In this document: positions 1-8,071 of the stretch, piece by piece
How the letters are laid out: each line of letters begins with the position of its first letter
How positions within the stretch are numbered: the stretch's first letter is position 1
Source: Sphingobacteriales bacterium
GTDB taxonomy: Bacteria; Bacteroidota; Bacteroidia; Sphingobacteriales; Sphingobacteriaceae
Length of the DNA: 64,000 nucleotides
Reading direction: 5' to 3'
Assembly: GCA_015655115.1 (NCBI GenBank)
Contig: JAATFQ010000290.1
Location: 62,001-126,000, forward strand
The notes under the pieces: generated by a model
What the model saw: only the letters and a program-made list of their open reading frames with translations
The model's database searches: none
What the model was told of the DNA's origin: nothing
Made by a program: the position numbers and the translations under genes

Positions 1-269
1 GAATAATGGCCGCACAGGCATTTCTGGTTTGCGGCGTAATAGACATCACTACAATCTCCCTGAATGTTTTTTACAGTATAGGCAAAAAGAGGCCGGTGAT
101 CTATTATACCGTTGTTAAAATGTTGCTGATGTTCCTGATACCACTGGCAGCGGTCCGTTTTTTTCCATTACTGACTGCTGTGACGATGGGGACGCTGATT
201 TCCACTACTGTTTCTGCCATTTTCGGTTACCTGTTATTAATGAAAACGTTATATGCTGATCATAATTAA
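1..269 (+). CDS. Oligosaccharide flippase (Wzx-like), C-terminal fragment
   Basis: The reading frame is already open at the left edge, since the codon before the first in-window ATG (base 6) is ATA. This is therefore the 3' end of a longer gene. The visible ~88 residues are strongly hydrophobic, with about three membrane-spanning segments and a short charged tail (LYADHN), as at the end of polysaccharide flippases of the MATE/MOP fold. Such proteins move lipid-linked repeat units across the inner membrane. The call rests on hydrophobicity plus context (glycosyltransferases and a Wzy-like polymerase follow); no diagnostic motif is visible. It overlaps the next start by 17 bases. Confidence 0.55.
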   Translation, partial: IMAAQAFLVCGVIDITTISLNVFYSIGKKRPVIYYTVVKMLLMFLIPLAAVRFFPLLTAVTMGTLISTTVSAIFGYLLLMKTLYADHN

Positions 270-1233
270 AAGTCCCCTCCAGATTATTTGTGCTTTTGAA
301 TATATACATATTCAGAAGATACCTATTGCTGAGGTCCACTTTATTTATCTGCGTAAGTATAGCCTGTCAGATATTCAGGTACATCATACTTTTACGTTTT
401 ATGGGGTGAATGACTATTCTACAATCAAATTTGGCAATTCCAATATCATCACTATTCTTGGATTTAATGTGCTTTCATCAAAATTCATTTTACTGAAGGT
501 GGCTGCCAAACTGAGGCAGCTGATTACCGATCATTTCGCTAAGCGCTCTTTATTTCAGCTCGTCAAAAATAAAACCAGGCAAACGCTGGTATTAGGTGAT
601 CCCAATTTTAAATTATACCAGTATCTCCCTGCATTGATACCAAACAAAAATATTGTTTTACTGGATGATGGCTTAAGCTCAATGATCATTACCCCCGATT
701 ACAGAAAGAATAACAATAAAGTAATTTCTTTTTCTTTCTTACGGCAGGAATCTGATCATGCAGATGAGTGTATGATGCATTCTTTTCCCGCAATTAAATC
801 GTTATCAAAATTAACTATTAGCGGTGATATGATCCTCTTTATTGGACAGCCGCTCTATGAAGCCAATCTCGTCAGTATGGAAGAAATGGAAAATCTCCTT
901 TTGGCTATCGCCAATGTATATCCGGGCAAGCGTTTTATCTATATTGCCCACCGTTGGGAGCGCCATATTAAATCATTTAAATTTCCGTCAAATTTCGAAG
1001 TCCACACCAGGAAATATTTACCAATCGAATTATTTATCAGCCAGTTCAATCCTATTCCTCATCATGTGATGTCATTTTATTCTTCAGCATTGATCACATT
1101 AAAAAAGATCCTGCCCGAAGAGCTGATTTTTTCGGCATTTGATATTCAGGAAAGAATTAAAATGGAGAATATTCATAAGGGTTATGAAATGATAAAGTCA
1201 TTTGGTATTCCTGTAGTAAAATTTATTAAATAA
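253..1233 (+). CDS. Polysialyltransferase-like glycosyltransferase
   Basis: This 326-residue soluble protein has the motif layout of bacterial sialyl/polysialyltransferases (GT52 and PF07388-type families). A short N-terminal strand (IIIKSPLQ) comes first, then an acidic D-D-G at 138-140, a FIGQP strand at 196-200, a His motif at 231-235 (AHRWE, where the family usually has His-Pro) and a Ser-Ser pair near 277. The gene directly follows the flippase (17-base overlap) and precedes neuB, which supports transfer of a nonulosonic acid in the cytoplasm from a CMP-activated donor. The substitution of Arg for Pro makes the exact family uncertain. It could be another GT-B transferase, but the neighbour argues for a sialic-acid-type donor. 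Confidence 0.6.
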   Translation: MLIIIKSPLQIICAFEYIHIQKIPIAEVHFIYLRKYSLSDIQVHHTFTFYGVNDYSTIKFGNSNIITILGFNVLSSKFILLKVAAKLRQLITDHFAKRSLFQLVKNKTRQTLVLGDPNFKLYQYLPALIPNKNIVLLDDGLSSMIITPDYRKNNNKVISFSFLRQESDHADECMMHSFPAIKSLSKLTISGDMILFIGQPLYEANLVSMEEMENLLLAIANVYPGKRFIYIAHRWERHIKSFKFPSNFEVHTRKYLPIELFISQFNPIPHHVMSFYSSALITLKKILPEELIFSAFDIQERIKMENIHKGYEMIKSFGIPVVKFIK

Positions 1234-1243
1234 TATTAGGAAT

Positions 1244-2293
1244 ATGTCAAGCTTAATAATGAACCGGACCGTCAATAATGTTTTAATCATAGCTGAAGCA
1301 GGAGTGAACCATAATGGAGATCTCGCGCTTGCCAGGAAGCTAATTGAGGCAGCTGCAGACGCGGGGGCTGACTTTGTAAAATTCCAAACTTTCAAGGCTG
1401 ATAAGCTGGTCAGCAAAACTGCCGGGAAAGCGGTTTATCAGATGCAGAATACCCATGATCAACTGGAGTCGCAATATGCGATGCTTAAAAAATTAGAGAT
1501 GCCCGATGAATGGCATTTTGAGCTCATTAAGTATGCAGCAGAAAAAGGAATCCGGTTTTTATCAACCGGATTTGATGAAGAAAGTATTGATTTCCTGGAT
1601 AGGCTGGGGATGCCATTTTTCAAAATCCCTTCAGGGGAGATTACCAATAAGCCCTATATCCAGCATGTTGCGCAAAAGGGTAAGCCCATTATTTTGTCGA
1701 CCGGCATGGCGGATATTACCGAAGTTCAGGAGGCCATTGCATTGATCACAGCGACAGGTTTATCTGCTGAGATGATCACCGTGCTGCATTGTAATACGGA
1801 GTATCCTACTCCCATGCATGAAGTGAACCTGTTGGCGATGAATGTTATGGCAGAATCATTAAATGTTAAAGTTGGCTATTCAGATCATACCCTGGGGATC
1901 GAGGTGCCTATAGCCGCGGTTGCTTTGGGGGCCACGGTAATAGAAAAACATTTTACGCTGGACCGCAGTTTACCGGGACCGGATCATCCTGCGTCACTTG
2001 AGCCTTCAGAATTAAAGGCAATGGTAAGTGCAATCCGTAATATTTCAATTGCCATTGCCGGGTCTGCTGTCAAAGAACCTACTTCGTCTGAGCTCAGAAA
2101 CAGATTGGTAGGGCGCAAAAGCCTGCATTTTTCAGTTTCACTTGCTGCGGGGACAGTTATAGAACGCGAGCATTTAAAGATAATGAGGCCAGGCACGGGA
2201 GTGTCTCCAATGCGGATTGACGATGTGATCGGCAGGCAGCTGATCAGCGATGTTGCTTTGGATGAACTGTTGCTGTTAACAAATTTAAAATAG
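1244..2293 (+). CDS. neuB: N-acetylneuraminate synthase family protein (NeuB)
   Basis: NeuB-type synthases condense phosphoenolpyruvate with a six-carbon N-acyl sugar to give a nine-carbon nonulosonic acid (sialic, legionaminic or pseudaminic). The 349-residue length is normal. Visible signatures are IAEAGVNHNGD near residues 16-26, VKFQTFK in the barrel, KIPSGE, STGM, CNTEYPTP, GYSDHT and EKHFTLD, followed by a C-terminal SAF (antifreeze-like) domain from about residue 290 (GRKSL...LKIMRPGTG). The ATG at 1244 is preceded by TAGGAAT; an internal ATG at residue 6 is an alternative. Which nonulosonate is made cannot be decided here, because the epimerase or other early genes and the CMP-transferase lie outside the window. 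Confidence 0.93.
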   Translation: MSSLIMNRTVNNVLIIAEAGVNHNGDLALARKLIEAAADAGADFVKFQTFKADKLVSKTAGKAVYQMQNTHDQLESQYAMLKKLEMPDEWHFELIKYAAEKGIRFLSTGFDEESIDFLDRLGMPFFKIPSGEITNKPYIQHVAQKGKPIILSTGMADITEVQEAIALITATGLSAEMITVLHCNTEYPTPMHEVNLLAMNVMAESLNVKVGYSDHTLGIEVPIAAVALGATVIEKHFTLDRSLPGPDHPASLEPSELKAMVSAIRNISIAIAGSAVKEPTSSELRNRLVGRKSLHFSVSLAAGTVIEREHLKIMRPGTGVSPMRIDDVIGRQLISDVALDELLLLTNLK

Positions 2294-2297
2294 CTGT

Positions 2298-3269
2298 ATG
2301 GAAATGAAATCATATCGTCCGGGCGATGAAACGGAAATATTAGAACTTTTTTTAAAGGCATTCGGGAAGCCTTTATCCTATCAATTCTGGCAATGGCGTT
2401 TTGCAAATAACCCTTTTGTAACGCGGCCTATGATCTCGCTGATGTGGGAAGAAGAAACCCCCGCAGGCCATTATGCCGTATCAGGGACAGAGATTTGTAT
2501 CGATGGCGAGGTGCATCCTTTTTCCTTGTCGGGAACAACGATGACTGCACCAGGATATGAGGGGAAAGGGATTTTCTCAACTTTGGCTTTGAATTTATAT
2601 GACCGTGTAGCAAAGGACTATGGTATAGCTGGAGTAATGGGCTTTCCCAATCATAAATCCCATTATGCACTGATTAAAAAAATACACTGGAAGGATGTGA
2701 ACATGCTTACTAATTTTTCTATCCCGGGAATAAAAGCGGGTGTGAGGGAGATACCTGGTATGCGGCTGATCACCAGATTTGAGCAAAGGCATGCCGACTT
2801 TATTTATCAATCTATCGGCGAACTGGGATTTTCTGTATTTGTGAACCGTTCTGCCGCGTATTTGAACTGGAGATACCTGGATTGCCCCGTGCAGGAGTAT
2901 GATTGTTTCGAATATATCGATAAGAAGGAAATTAAAGGGATAATCGTCACCAAGTCTTTTGATTCCTTTCAGTATCCCGGACATAAGGAAGTAGATATGA
3001 TGGAAATGTTTTGTGAACCTGAGGAGTGTGTTATCAAAGATTTGCTTGGCGGAGCCGGTTATTTTTATACCAGTAAGCAGGTCAACATCCTTCAAATCAA
3101 CACATGGATTTCCATTATGGATGCCAGGCATTTAATAATGGAGAAGCTCGGCTTTACAAATGGAGCGCCATTGACCTTCTTCTGTACCAAGTCATTTGTT
3201 CCCGGGACGGACCAGATTTATGATTACCGTAACTGGTATCTCTCCCTGGGGGATTCAGATGTTTTCTGA
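2298..3269 (+). CDS. GNAT family N-acyltransferase
   Basis: The 323-residue protein starts with MKSYRPGDETEILELF, a typical GNAT beta1-alpha1 opening. It contains the acyl-CoA pyrophosphate-binding segment APGYEGKGIFSTLA (near residues 89-102; the family pattern is Q/RxxGxG/A). The length is about twice a single GNAT fold, so a second, degenerate GNAT-like half is likely. It starts five bases after neuB and so is probably co-translated. In this setting it most plausibly N- or O-acylates the nonulosonic acid or its amino-sugar precursor. The acceptor and acyl donor are inference; the PhaJ-like gene downstream raises the possibility of a hydroxyacyl-CoA donor. Confidence 0.75.
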   Translation: MEMKSYRPGDETEILELFLKAFGKPLSYQFWQWRFANNPFVTRPMISLMWEEETPAGHYAVSGTEICIDGEVHPFSLSGTTMTAPGYEGKGIFSTLALNLYDRVAKDYGIAGVMGFPNHKSHYALIKKIHWKDVNMLTNFSIPGIKAGVREIPGMRLITRFEQRHADFIYQSIGELGFSVFVNRSAAYLNWRYLDCPVQEYDCFEYIDKKEIKGIIVTKSFDSFQYPGHKEVDMMEMFCEPEECVIKDLLGGAGYFYTSKQVNILQINTWISIMDARHLIMEKLGFTNGAPLTFFCTKSFVPGTDQIYDYRNWYLSLGDSDVF

Positions 3270-3359
3270 TAAATATAGAGGTATTACAGCAGTTCATTTA
3301 GTATATAGAAGCAAAATAAACAACTATAAACACAATAAATCACACTTAAAACAGGATTT

Positions 3360-3758
3360 ATGCTTACAGTAGGAAAAAGATCATCAATCGTTAAAACCTT
3401 CTCGGAAGAGGAGGTACTCATGTTTTCCAGGCTTTCAATGGATGCCAATCCCATTCATTTTGATGGGGATTATGCAGAACGATCCCGATTCGGACAGCGG
3501 ATTGTTCAGGGGCCTTTTGTGCTTTCATTGATTGGAGGTATCCTGGGGTCTGCCTTGCCTGGTCCCGGCACGATCTATATGAATCAAAGCAGTAATTTTC
3601 TGAAGCCTGTTTATATCGGCGATACGATTACCGCTCATGTTGAGGTGGTGTCGGTAAGACCGGACAAGCCAGTCATTAAACTGAGGACCTGGGTAGAAAA
3701 GATCAACGGGGAATTGGTGATTGATGGAGAAGCTACTGTCTTTTTTATGGCACCCTAA
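3360..3758 (+). CDS. MaoC-like (R)-specific enoyl-CoA hydratase (PhaJ-like)
   Basis: The 132-residue length is that of single-hotdog PhaJ hydratases. The hydratase-2 motif is clear: Asp28 and His33 in LSMDANPIHFD form the catalytic pair, followed by RFGQRIVQGPF and the YMNQSSNFLKPVYIGDTITAHVEV core. The family adds water to trans-2-enoyl-CoA to give (R)-3-hydroxyacyl-CoA. An AGGA lies four bases before the ATG. It is unusual inside a polysaccharide locus. One reading is that it supplies (R)-3-hydroxybutyryl-CoA for N-acylation of a nonulosonic acid or amino sugar by the neighbouring GNAT. That role is inference. The next gene overlaps its 3' end. Confidence 0.85.
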   Translation: MLTVGKRSSIVKTFSEEEVLMFSRLSMDANPIHFDGDYAERSRFGQRIVQGPFVLSLIGGILGSALPGPGTIYMNQSSNFLKPVYIGDTITAHVEVVSVRPDKPVIKLRTWVEKINGELVIDGEATVFFMAP

Positions 3759-5145
3759 CCGAAAAAAAATGATCCCATTTGTTATTATTATAGTATTCTC
3801 AATGGCCTATGCATCTCTTATTTTTATCGATAAGGAGTTGTCTGTATATTATTTTATTCCGTATAATTATCTGTTCGACCTGGTGTTTTTTACTACCAGT
3901 GAGTCATTGGCGACTGTATCTACCGTAATAAGGGTAGTTGTATTACTTGCTTTCTTCGTGCAGTTAAATCAGGAACGTTTCTTTAATGTTTCAAAACCGG
4001 GGTTTGGTGTGTTTTTGGCAGTTTTTTTTATTTTACTGATTTCTTCAGTCTTCAGCAGTCAAAATCTGAAATCTCTTTTAGAAACGATAAAGTTTTTTCT
4101 GATCATCTTTTCATTTTTCTCTTTTTTTATCTTCTACAGCTATAACCTGCTGAATATAATTCTGCTAAAGAGAATGGTGTTTTTCCTGGCCCTCATCACT
4201 ATTGGGAATATTCTGTTATCCAATATCTTTTCCTTCGGATGGGGGGGGTATTCTGACAACGTAGGCTTTTATACAGGTGGCATTATTTCCAATATGTGGT
4301 ATATACCTGCACTGATTTTATTGGCCACTATCGCTGTTCTGAATTTCCATCAAAGAGGTACAACCCTATTACTGTCGATCGCTGCAATATTGATACTAAT
4401 GATCCTTATTGTTGCATTGCGCAGGTCGGCTTATATTATCCTGGTTATATCAGCACTTAGTGCCCTGCTTTTTCTGAAGCTTAACTTAAAGGTGATAAGG
4501 ATTGGCGCTGTTTTTCTGGTTCTTGTCGGATTGGCGTCGCTGGTGTTTTTACCTATACTTGAAAGACAGATCGTTGCCCGTAATAAGACTTTTGATAAAG
4601 GAGTCGAAGAGGAATCAAGAGTTAAAGAAACTTCGGTACTGTGGACCGAGCGACTGGAGGATTCCTCTACTTTTAAATTTTTATTAGGAGAGAAGCCCTT
4701 TAATTCTACCGGTAACTATGGCAAAGGCAGTTTTGGCGACCGTCCTTTACACGTTGACATGAATATCATTTTCTTCAGTGCTGGTTTTGTTGGCCTGGTC
4801 TTATATAGTATGTTCTATATCAGCATATTTATCCGTTACGTGAATCTTTCATATAAGATTCCGGCAAAATATAAAGACCTTTTTGTCTATAAGTATCTCT
4901 TTTTTGCCGCATTCTTTAGCCTCGTCGCACTTTCTTTTTCAGGCGGACTTAATGCTATAACATTCAGGATGTTTGGTTTTTTTCTGCTGGCTATAGCATT
5001 GGGTCAGATGAACTATATCAATGCCACCCGTAAAACTTATTCCAGAAAAATTATAAAACCATATCCGTATGAAGCCATCATGAGCGAACCGCTTACAGAC
5101 GATAATGAAGATACTTATGATAGCTTCATAACGATTAAAAAATAA
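3724..5145 (+). CDS. O-antigen/capsule polymerase (Wzy-like) membrane protein
   Basis: The protein has about 473 residues and around ten to twelve hydrophobic segments, with one long polar loop near residues 280-345 (ERQIVARNKTFDKG to RPLHVDMN), the layout of Wzy/WaaL O-antigen ligase-polymerase proteins. These join repeat units on the periplasmic face. Sequence conservation in this group is low, so topology and locus are the main evidence. The ATG at 3724 overlaps the maoC-like gene by 35 bases. A TTG at 3721 and an ATG at 3769, just before the first hydrophobic segment, are alternatives. A hydrophilic tail (~40 residues) ends the protein. Confidence 0.7.
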   Translation: MEKLLSFLWHPNRKKMIPFVIIIVFSMAYASLIFIDKELSVYYFIPYNYLFDLVFFTTSESLATVSTVIRVVVLLAFFVQLNQERFFNVSKPGFGVFLAVFFILLISSVFSSQNLKSLLETIKFFLIIFSFFSFFIFYSYNLLNIILLKRMVFFLALITIGNILLSNIFSFGWGGYSDNVGFYTGGIISNMWYIPALILLATIAVLNFHQRGTTLLLSIAAILILMILIVALRRSAYIILVISALSALLFLKLNLKVIRIGAVFLVLVGLASLVFLPILERQIVARNKTFDKGVEEESRVKETSVLWTERLEDSSTFKFLLGEKPFNSTGNYGKGSFGDRPLHVDMNIIFFSAGFVGLVLYSMFYISIFIRYVNLSYKIPAKYKDLFVYKYLFFAAFFSLVALSFSGGLNAITFRMFGFFLLAIALGQMNYINATRKTYSRKIIKPYPYEAIMSEPLTDDNEDTYDSFITIKK

Positions 5146-5155
5146 AAATTAACAG

Positions 5156-5680
5156 ATGAAGATTATTAACAGGCTGCTCTATCTGCTGCTGATGAGTATC
5201 ACGCCGGCTAAAAAAAAGTACTTCTGGTGTGAATTATTTTACAAGGTAAAATTTGGCAGAAATGTAAATATAATAGGTTTCCCCAGATGGGCTAGTGAAG
5301 CCTATCTGATCACAATTGGCAACGACGTGACTATCACTCATCATGTGGTGTTCCATACACACGATGGGGGTGTACGTGTATTCAGGAATAACTTTCCGGG
5401 TATCAATGTATACGGAAAAATTACAATCGGAAACAATGTTTTTATTGGTTCTGATACGATCATCATGCCAAATGTATCTATAGGCAATAATGTTGTTATA
5501 GGGAGCGGAAGTGTAGTCTCCAGAAGTATTCCGGATAATGTGGTTGCGGTGGGAATACCTGCCCGGGCGGTTAAATCTATAAAAGAATACAGAGAGAATT
5601 GTCTGAAAAAGGGTATGATCCTTCCTCCGGATTTAAGCAGGAAGGAAAAAGAGGAGTTTATCAAACAGGAGTTGAATTGA
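5156..5680 (+). CDS. Hexapeptide-repeat (LbH) acyltransferase
   Basis: The 174-residue protein contains isoleucine-patch hexapeptide repeats: ITIGNDVTI, GKITIGNNVFIGSDTIIMPNVSIGNNVVIGSGSVV, then IPDNVVAVGIPARAVKSI. These form the left-handed beta-helix of serine- and maltose-acetyltransferase-like enzymes. The catalytic-type His occurs in VVFHTHDGG. Such enzymes O-acetylate sugars in surface glycans with acetyl-CoA. The gene ends in TGA overlapping the ATG of the next glycosyltransferase (TGATG), which implies translational coupling. The acceptor sugar is unknown. Confidence 0.85.
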   Translation: MKIINRLLYLLLMSITPAKKKYFWCELFYKVKFGRNVNIIGFPRWASEAYLITIGNDVTITHHVVFHTHDGGVRVFRNNFPGINVYGKITIGNNVFIGSDTIIMPNVSIGNNVVIGSGSVVSRSIPDNVVAVGIPARAVKSIKEYRENCLKKGMILPPDLSRKEKEEFIKQELN

Positions 5681-6741
5681 TGTATACTGTAATATATACC
5701 AGGTCATTGCTTCATGGCGGAGCAGAAAAACAATCTCTGCTGCTTGCCGAGGAATTGCAAAAAACGCAGCATACACTGCTCATCGTCCATACGCATGATG
5801 ATGAAAGAAGCTTTTTGGATTTTAGCAGGGTGAAAAATGTGATTTTTCTTCGGGGCAGTGGTTTAAACAAGCTGTTCTGCTTGTTTAAAGTTCTGAAAAA
5901 ATATGCAGTCATCAACCTGATTTGCTTCTTACCTGTCAACAATATCTACGGCACTATTGCCGGAAAACTGGCCGGCGTCAGGAATATCCTTTGTGGTATT
6001 CGTGGCTCAAAATATAAAGGGTGGCTGCGGACTTCCGTCTTACGGTTTATCTGTAATCAGATGAAGGTGGTATTTATTTCCAATAATTATTTATCAAAGG
6101 ATGTCTACTGTGCTTTAGGTTTCAATGAAAGGCAGATCAGTGTAGTACACAATGCAATTGTTGTTCCGGATAGTAACTATAAGATCGACAGATCTATTGC
6201 AGGTCATGATTTTTATAATCTTCTGAGCGTTGGACGTTTTGTGATGGAAAAGGATTTTGTCATGTTATTACAGGCTGTACATATGCTGGTTCATACGCTC
6301 ACCTTAACCAATATTCATTTGAAATTGGTAGGTTATGGACCTTTGGAAGGTATGCTGGCGTTGAAAATTAAGGAACTGGACTTATCTTCTTATGTGGATA
6401 TGTACGACGGGCGGACGATAGACCTGCACGGCGTTTATCTCAGTTCAGATCTGTACTTACAGTCTTCCATTTCTGAAGGAATGCCTAATACGGTAATGGA
6501 GGCGATGAGCTATAAGATGCCCATTGTCGCTACGGATGCTGGTGATACGAAGTACCTGGTTTCGGTCGGTAATGGGGTGCTGGTTAAAGCCGGGGATTTT
6601 AAGGGAACAGCGATGGGTATCAGGAATATTATATCAGATGAAACAGCATATAAAAAGATGAGTAACCAATCATTTAATAAGATTAGCAAAGGCTTTAGTG
6701 TAAAGCGGATGTCCCAGGAATACATGAGGTTTTTAAAGTGA
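5680..6741 (+). CDS. GT4-type glycosyltransferase
   Basis: This 353-residue GT-B protein opens with YTRSLLHGGAEKQSLLLAEEL, the N-terminal acceptor-domain pattern of GT4 enzymes. It carries the nucleotide-sugar half with LLSVGRFVMEKDFVMLLQA, LKLVGYGPLEGML, SDLYLQSSISEGMPNTVMEAMS (the E-x7-E retaining motif) and PIVATDAGDT. The frame is open upstream to 5599, but the ATG at 5680, overlapping the preceding stop, gives the family-typical start. Donor and acceptor cannot be read from the sequence. It acts at the cytoplasmic face on the lipid-linked repeat unit. Confidence 0.87.
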   Translation: MYTVIYTRSLLHGGAEKQSLLLAEELQKTQHTLLIVHTHDDERSFLDFSRVKNVIFLRGSGLNKLFCLFKVLKKYAVINLICFLPVNNIYGTIAGKLAGVRNILCGIRGSKYKGWLRTSVLRFICNQMKVVFISNNYLSKDVYCALGFNERQISVVHNAIVVPDSNYKIDRSIAGHDFYNLLSVGRFVMEKDFVMLLQAVHMLVHTLTLTNIHLKLVGYGPLEGMLALKIKELDLSSYVDMYDGRTIDLHGVYLSSDLYLQSSISEGMPNTVMEAMSYKMPIVATDAGDTKYLVSVGNGVLVKAGDFKGTAMGIRNIISDETAYKKMSNQSFNKISKGFSVKRMSQEYMRFLK

Positions 6742-6905
6742 GATGTGTAATGAATCGCTGTAGTAGATGGAGTGAACATGCTGATACAAGCTTCATGGCC
6801 TGTGAAAGAAAAAATATATACTGATGATACCATCATGATTTTTCAAACCACATAACGGAATGAATAGAAAATCATAATAGCTTCATCACTTCTAAAAAAC
6901 AATAT

Positions 6906-7997
6906 ATGCTGATTAAAAAGAAAATTGCTGTGATAGGCGTAAAAGGTTTGCCTGGATTTGGCGGAGGTGCAAGGTCTACTGAGTCTCTCCTGAATGAAAT
7001 CAAGCATGAGTATGCTGTTACTGTTTATTCTATAGACTCACATACGGCTTTGAGCGGAGATTATAATGGTGTCCACCAAATTACCTTTAAGTCTTTGCCA
7101 TTCAAGAGGCTCAATACCTTTGTTTATTATTTAAAGTCATTGATACACTGTCTTTTTGTCGGCCGCTATGATCTCGTGCATGTTCAGCACATTTATGCCG
7201 GGTTTATTGTTCCGCTGTTGCGTTTACGTTATCCTGTGATCAATACTGTAAGAGGAATTATCCCAAAGGACGATAACAAGTGGAATCGCATTGATAAAAT
7301 CTTTTTCAGGTGCTTTGAATTTCTCGCCCTGAAATTTTCAACTATCTGTGTTTCTGTTTGTCAGCCTCACATCCCTTACCTGCAGGGGATTGTAAACAGG
7401 CCAATCTATTACATCCCCAATGGGGTTTATGTTTATCAGAATCTGATTGACCAAAAAAAAGAGGATGACTATCTATGTTTTTCTGCGGGCAGGATTATAG
7501 GGCTCAAGGGATGTCATTTGTTGTTGTCGGCGCTTCATCAGATAGGTTATAAAGGCAAGTTGAAGATCATTGGGTCAATTGATCATGTCAATGCATACAG
7601 CGCTGCCATAAAAGAAATGTCGGCTGGCCTGGATGTTGAATTTTTAGGATTGATTAAAGAGAAAGAATTATTGTTTAAAATAGTAGCAAACGCTAAGCTT
7701 TTTATATTTCCTTCGCTCAATGAAGGGATGTCTAATATGCTTCTGGAGGCGGCTTCACTGAAAACTCCGATCATTTCAAGTGACATCGTGGAGAATAAAT
7801 TTATTTTTAATGATAAAGAGGTGCTTTATTTTAGCAGTGATAATGCGGGTGATTTATCTGTTAAAATAAGCAGTGCTTTAGCAAATCCGGAGATAATGCA
7901 GGAAAAAAGAGATCTTGCCTACGAGAAAATTATACTTGAGCATGACTGGAAGAATATAGCTATTGCTTATAAAAAACTCTATGAGGAAATTATTTAA
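6906..7997 (+). CDS. GT4-type glycosyltransferase (GT1/GT4, RfaB-like)
   Basis: The 363-residue GT-B enzyme begins KKIAVIGVKGLPGFGGGARSTESLLNEI, where the glycine-rich loop with a negatively acting acceptor domain is typical of rhamnosyl/fucosyl GT4 proteins. The C-terminal half shows CFSAGRIIGLKGCHLLLSAL, LFIFPSLNEGMSNMLLEAASL (E-x7-E motif) and PIISSDIVENKFIF. It is separated by 164 bases from the previous gene, a stretch with no clear gene, but stays on the same strand. The sugar transferred is unknown. Confidence 0.87.
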   Translation: MLIKKKIAVIGVKGLPGFGGGARSTESLLNEIKHEYAVTVYSIDSHTALSGDYNGVHQITFKSLPFKRLNTFVYYLKSLIHCLFVGRYDLVHVQHIYAGFIVPLLRLRYPVINTVRGIIPKDDNKWNRIDKIFFRCFEFLALKFSTICVSVCQPHIPYLQGIVNRPIYYIPNGVYVYQNLIDQKKEDDYLCFSAGRIIGLKGCHLLLSALHQIGYKGKLKIIGSIDHVNAYSAAIKEMSAGLDVEFLGLIKEKELLFKIVANAKLFIFPSLNEGMSNMLLEAASLKTPIISSDIVENKFIFNDKEVLYFSSDNAGDLSVKISSALANPEIMQEKRDLAYEKIILEHDWKNIAIAYKKLYEEII

Positions 7998-8071
7998 AAT
8001 TTATTTTCTCTAAAATAACCTGAGCACCCTGTTTCTACGTATATACATATTAATAACCAAATATATATCTT

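Noticed and set aside
2595-3131. 178-codon minus-strand frame opposite the GNAT gene
   Set aside because: Antisense to a gene with clear acyl-CoA-binding motif; low-complexity, His-rich translation typical of a shadow frame.
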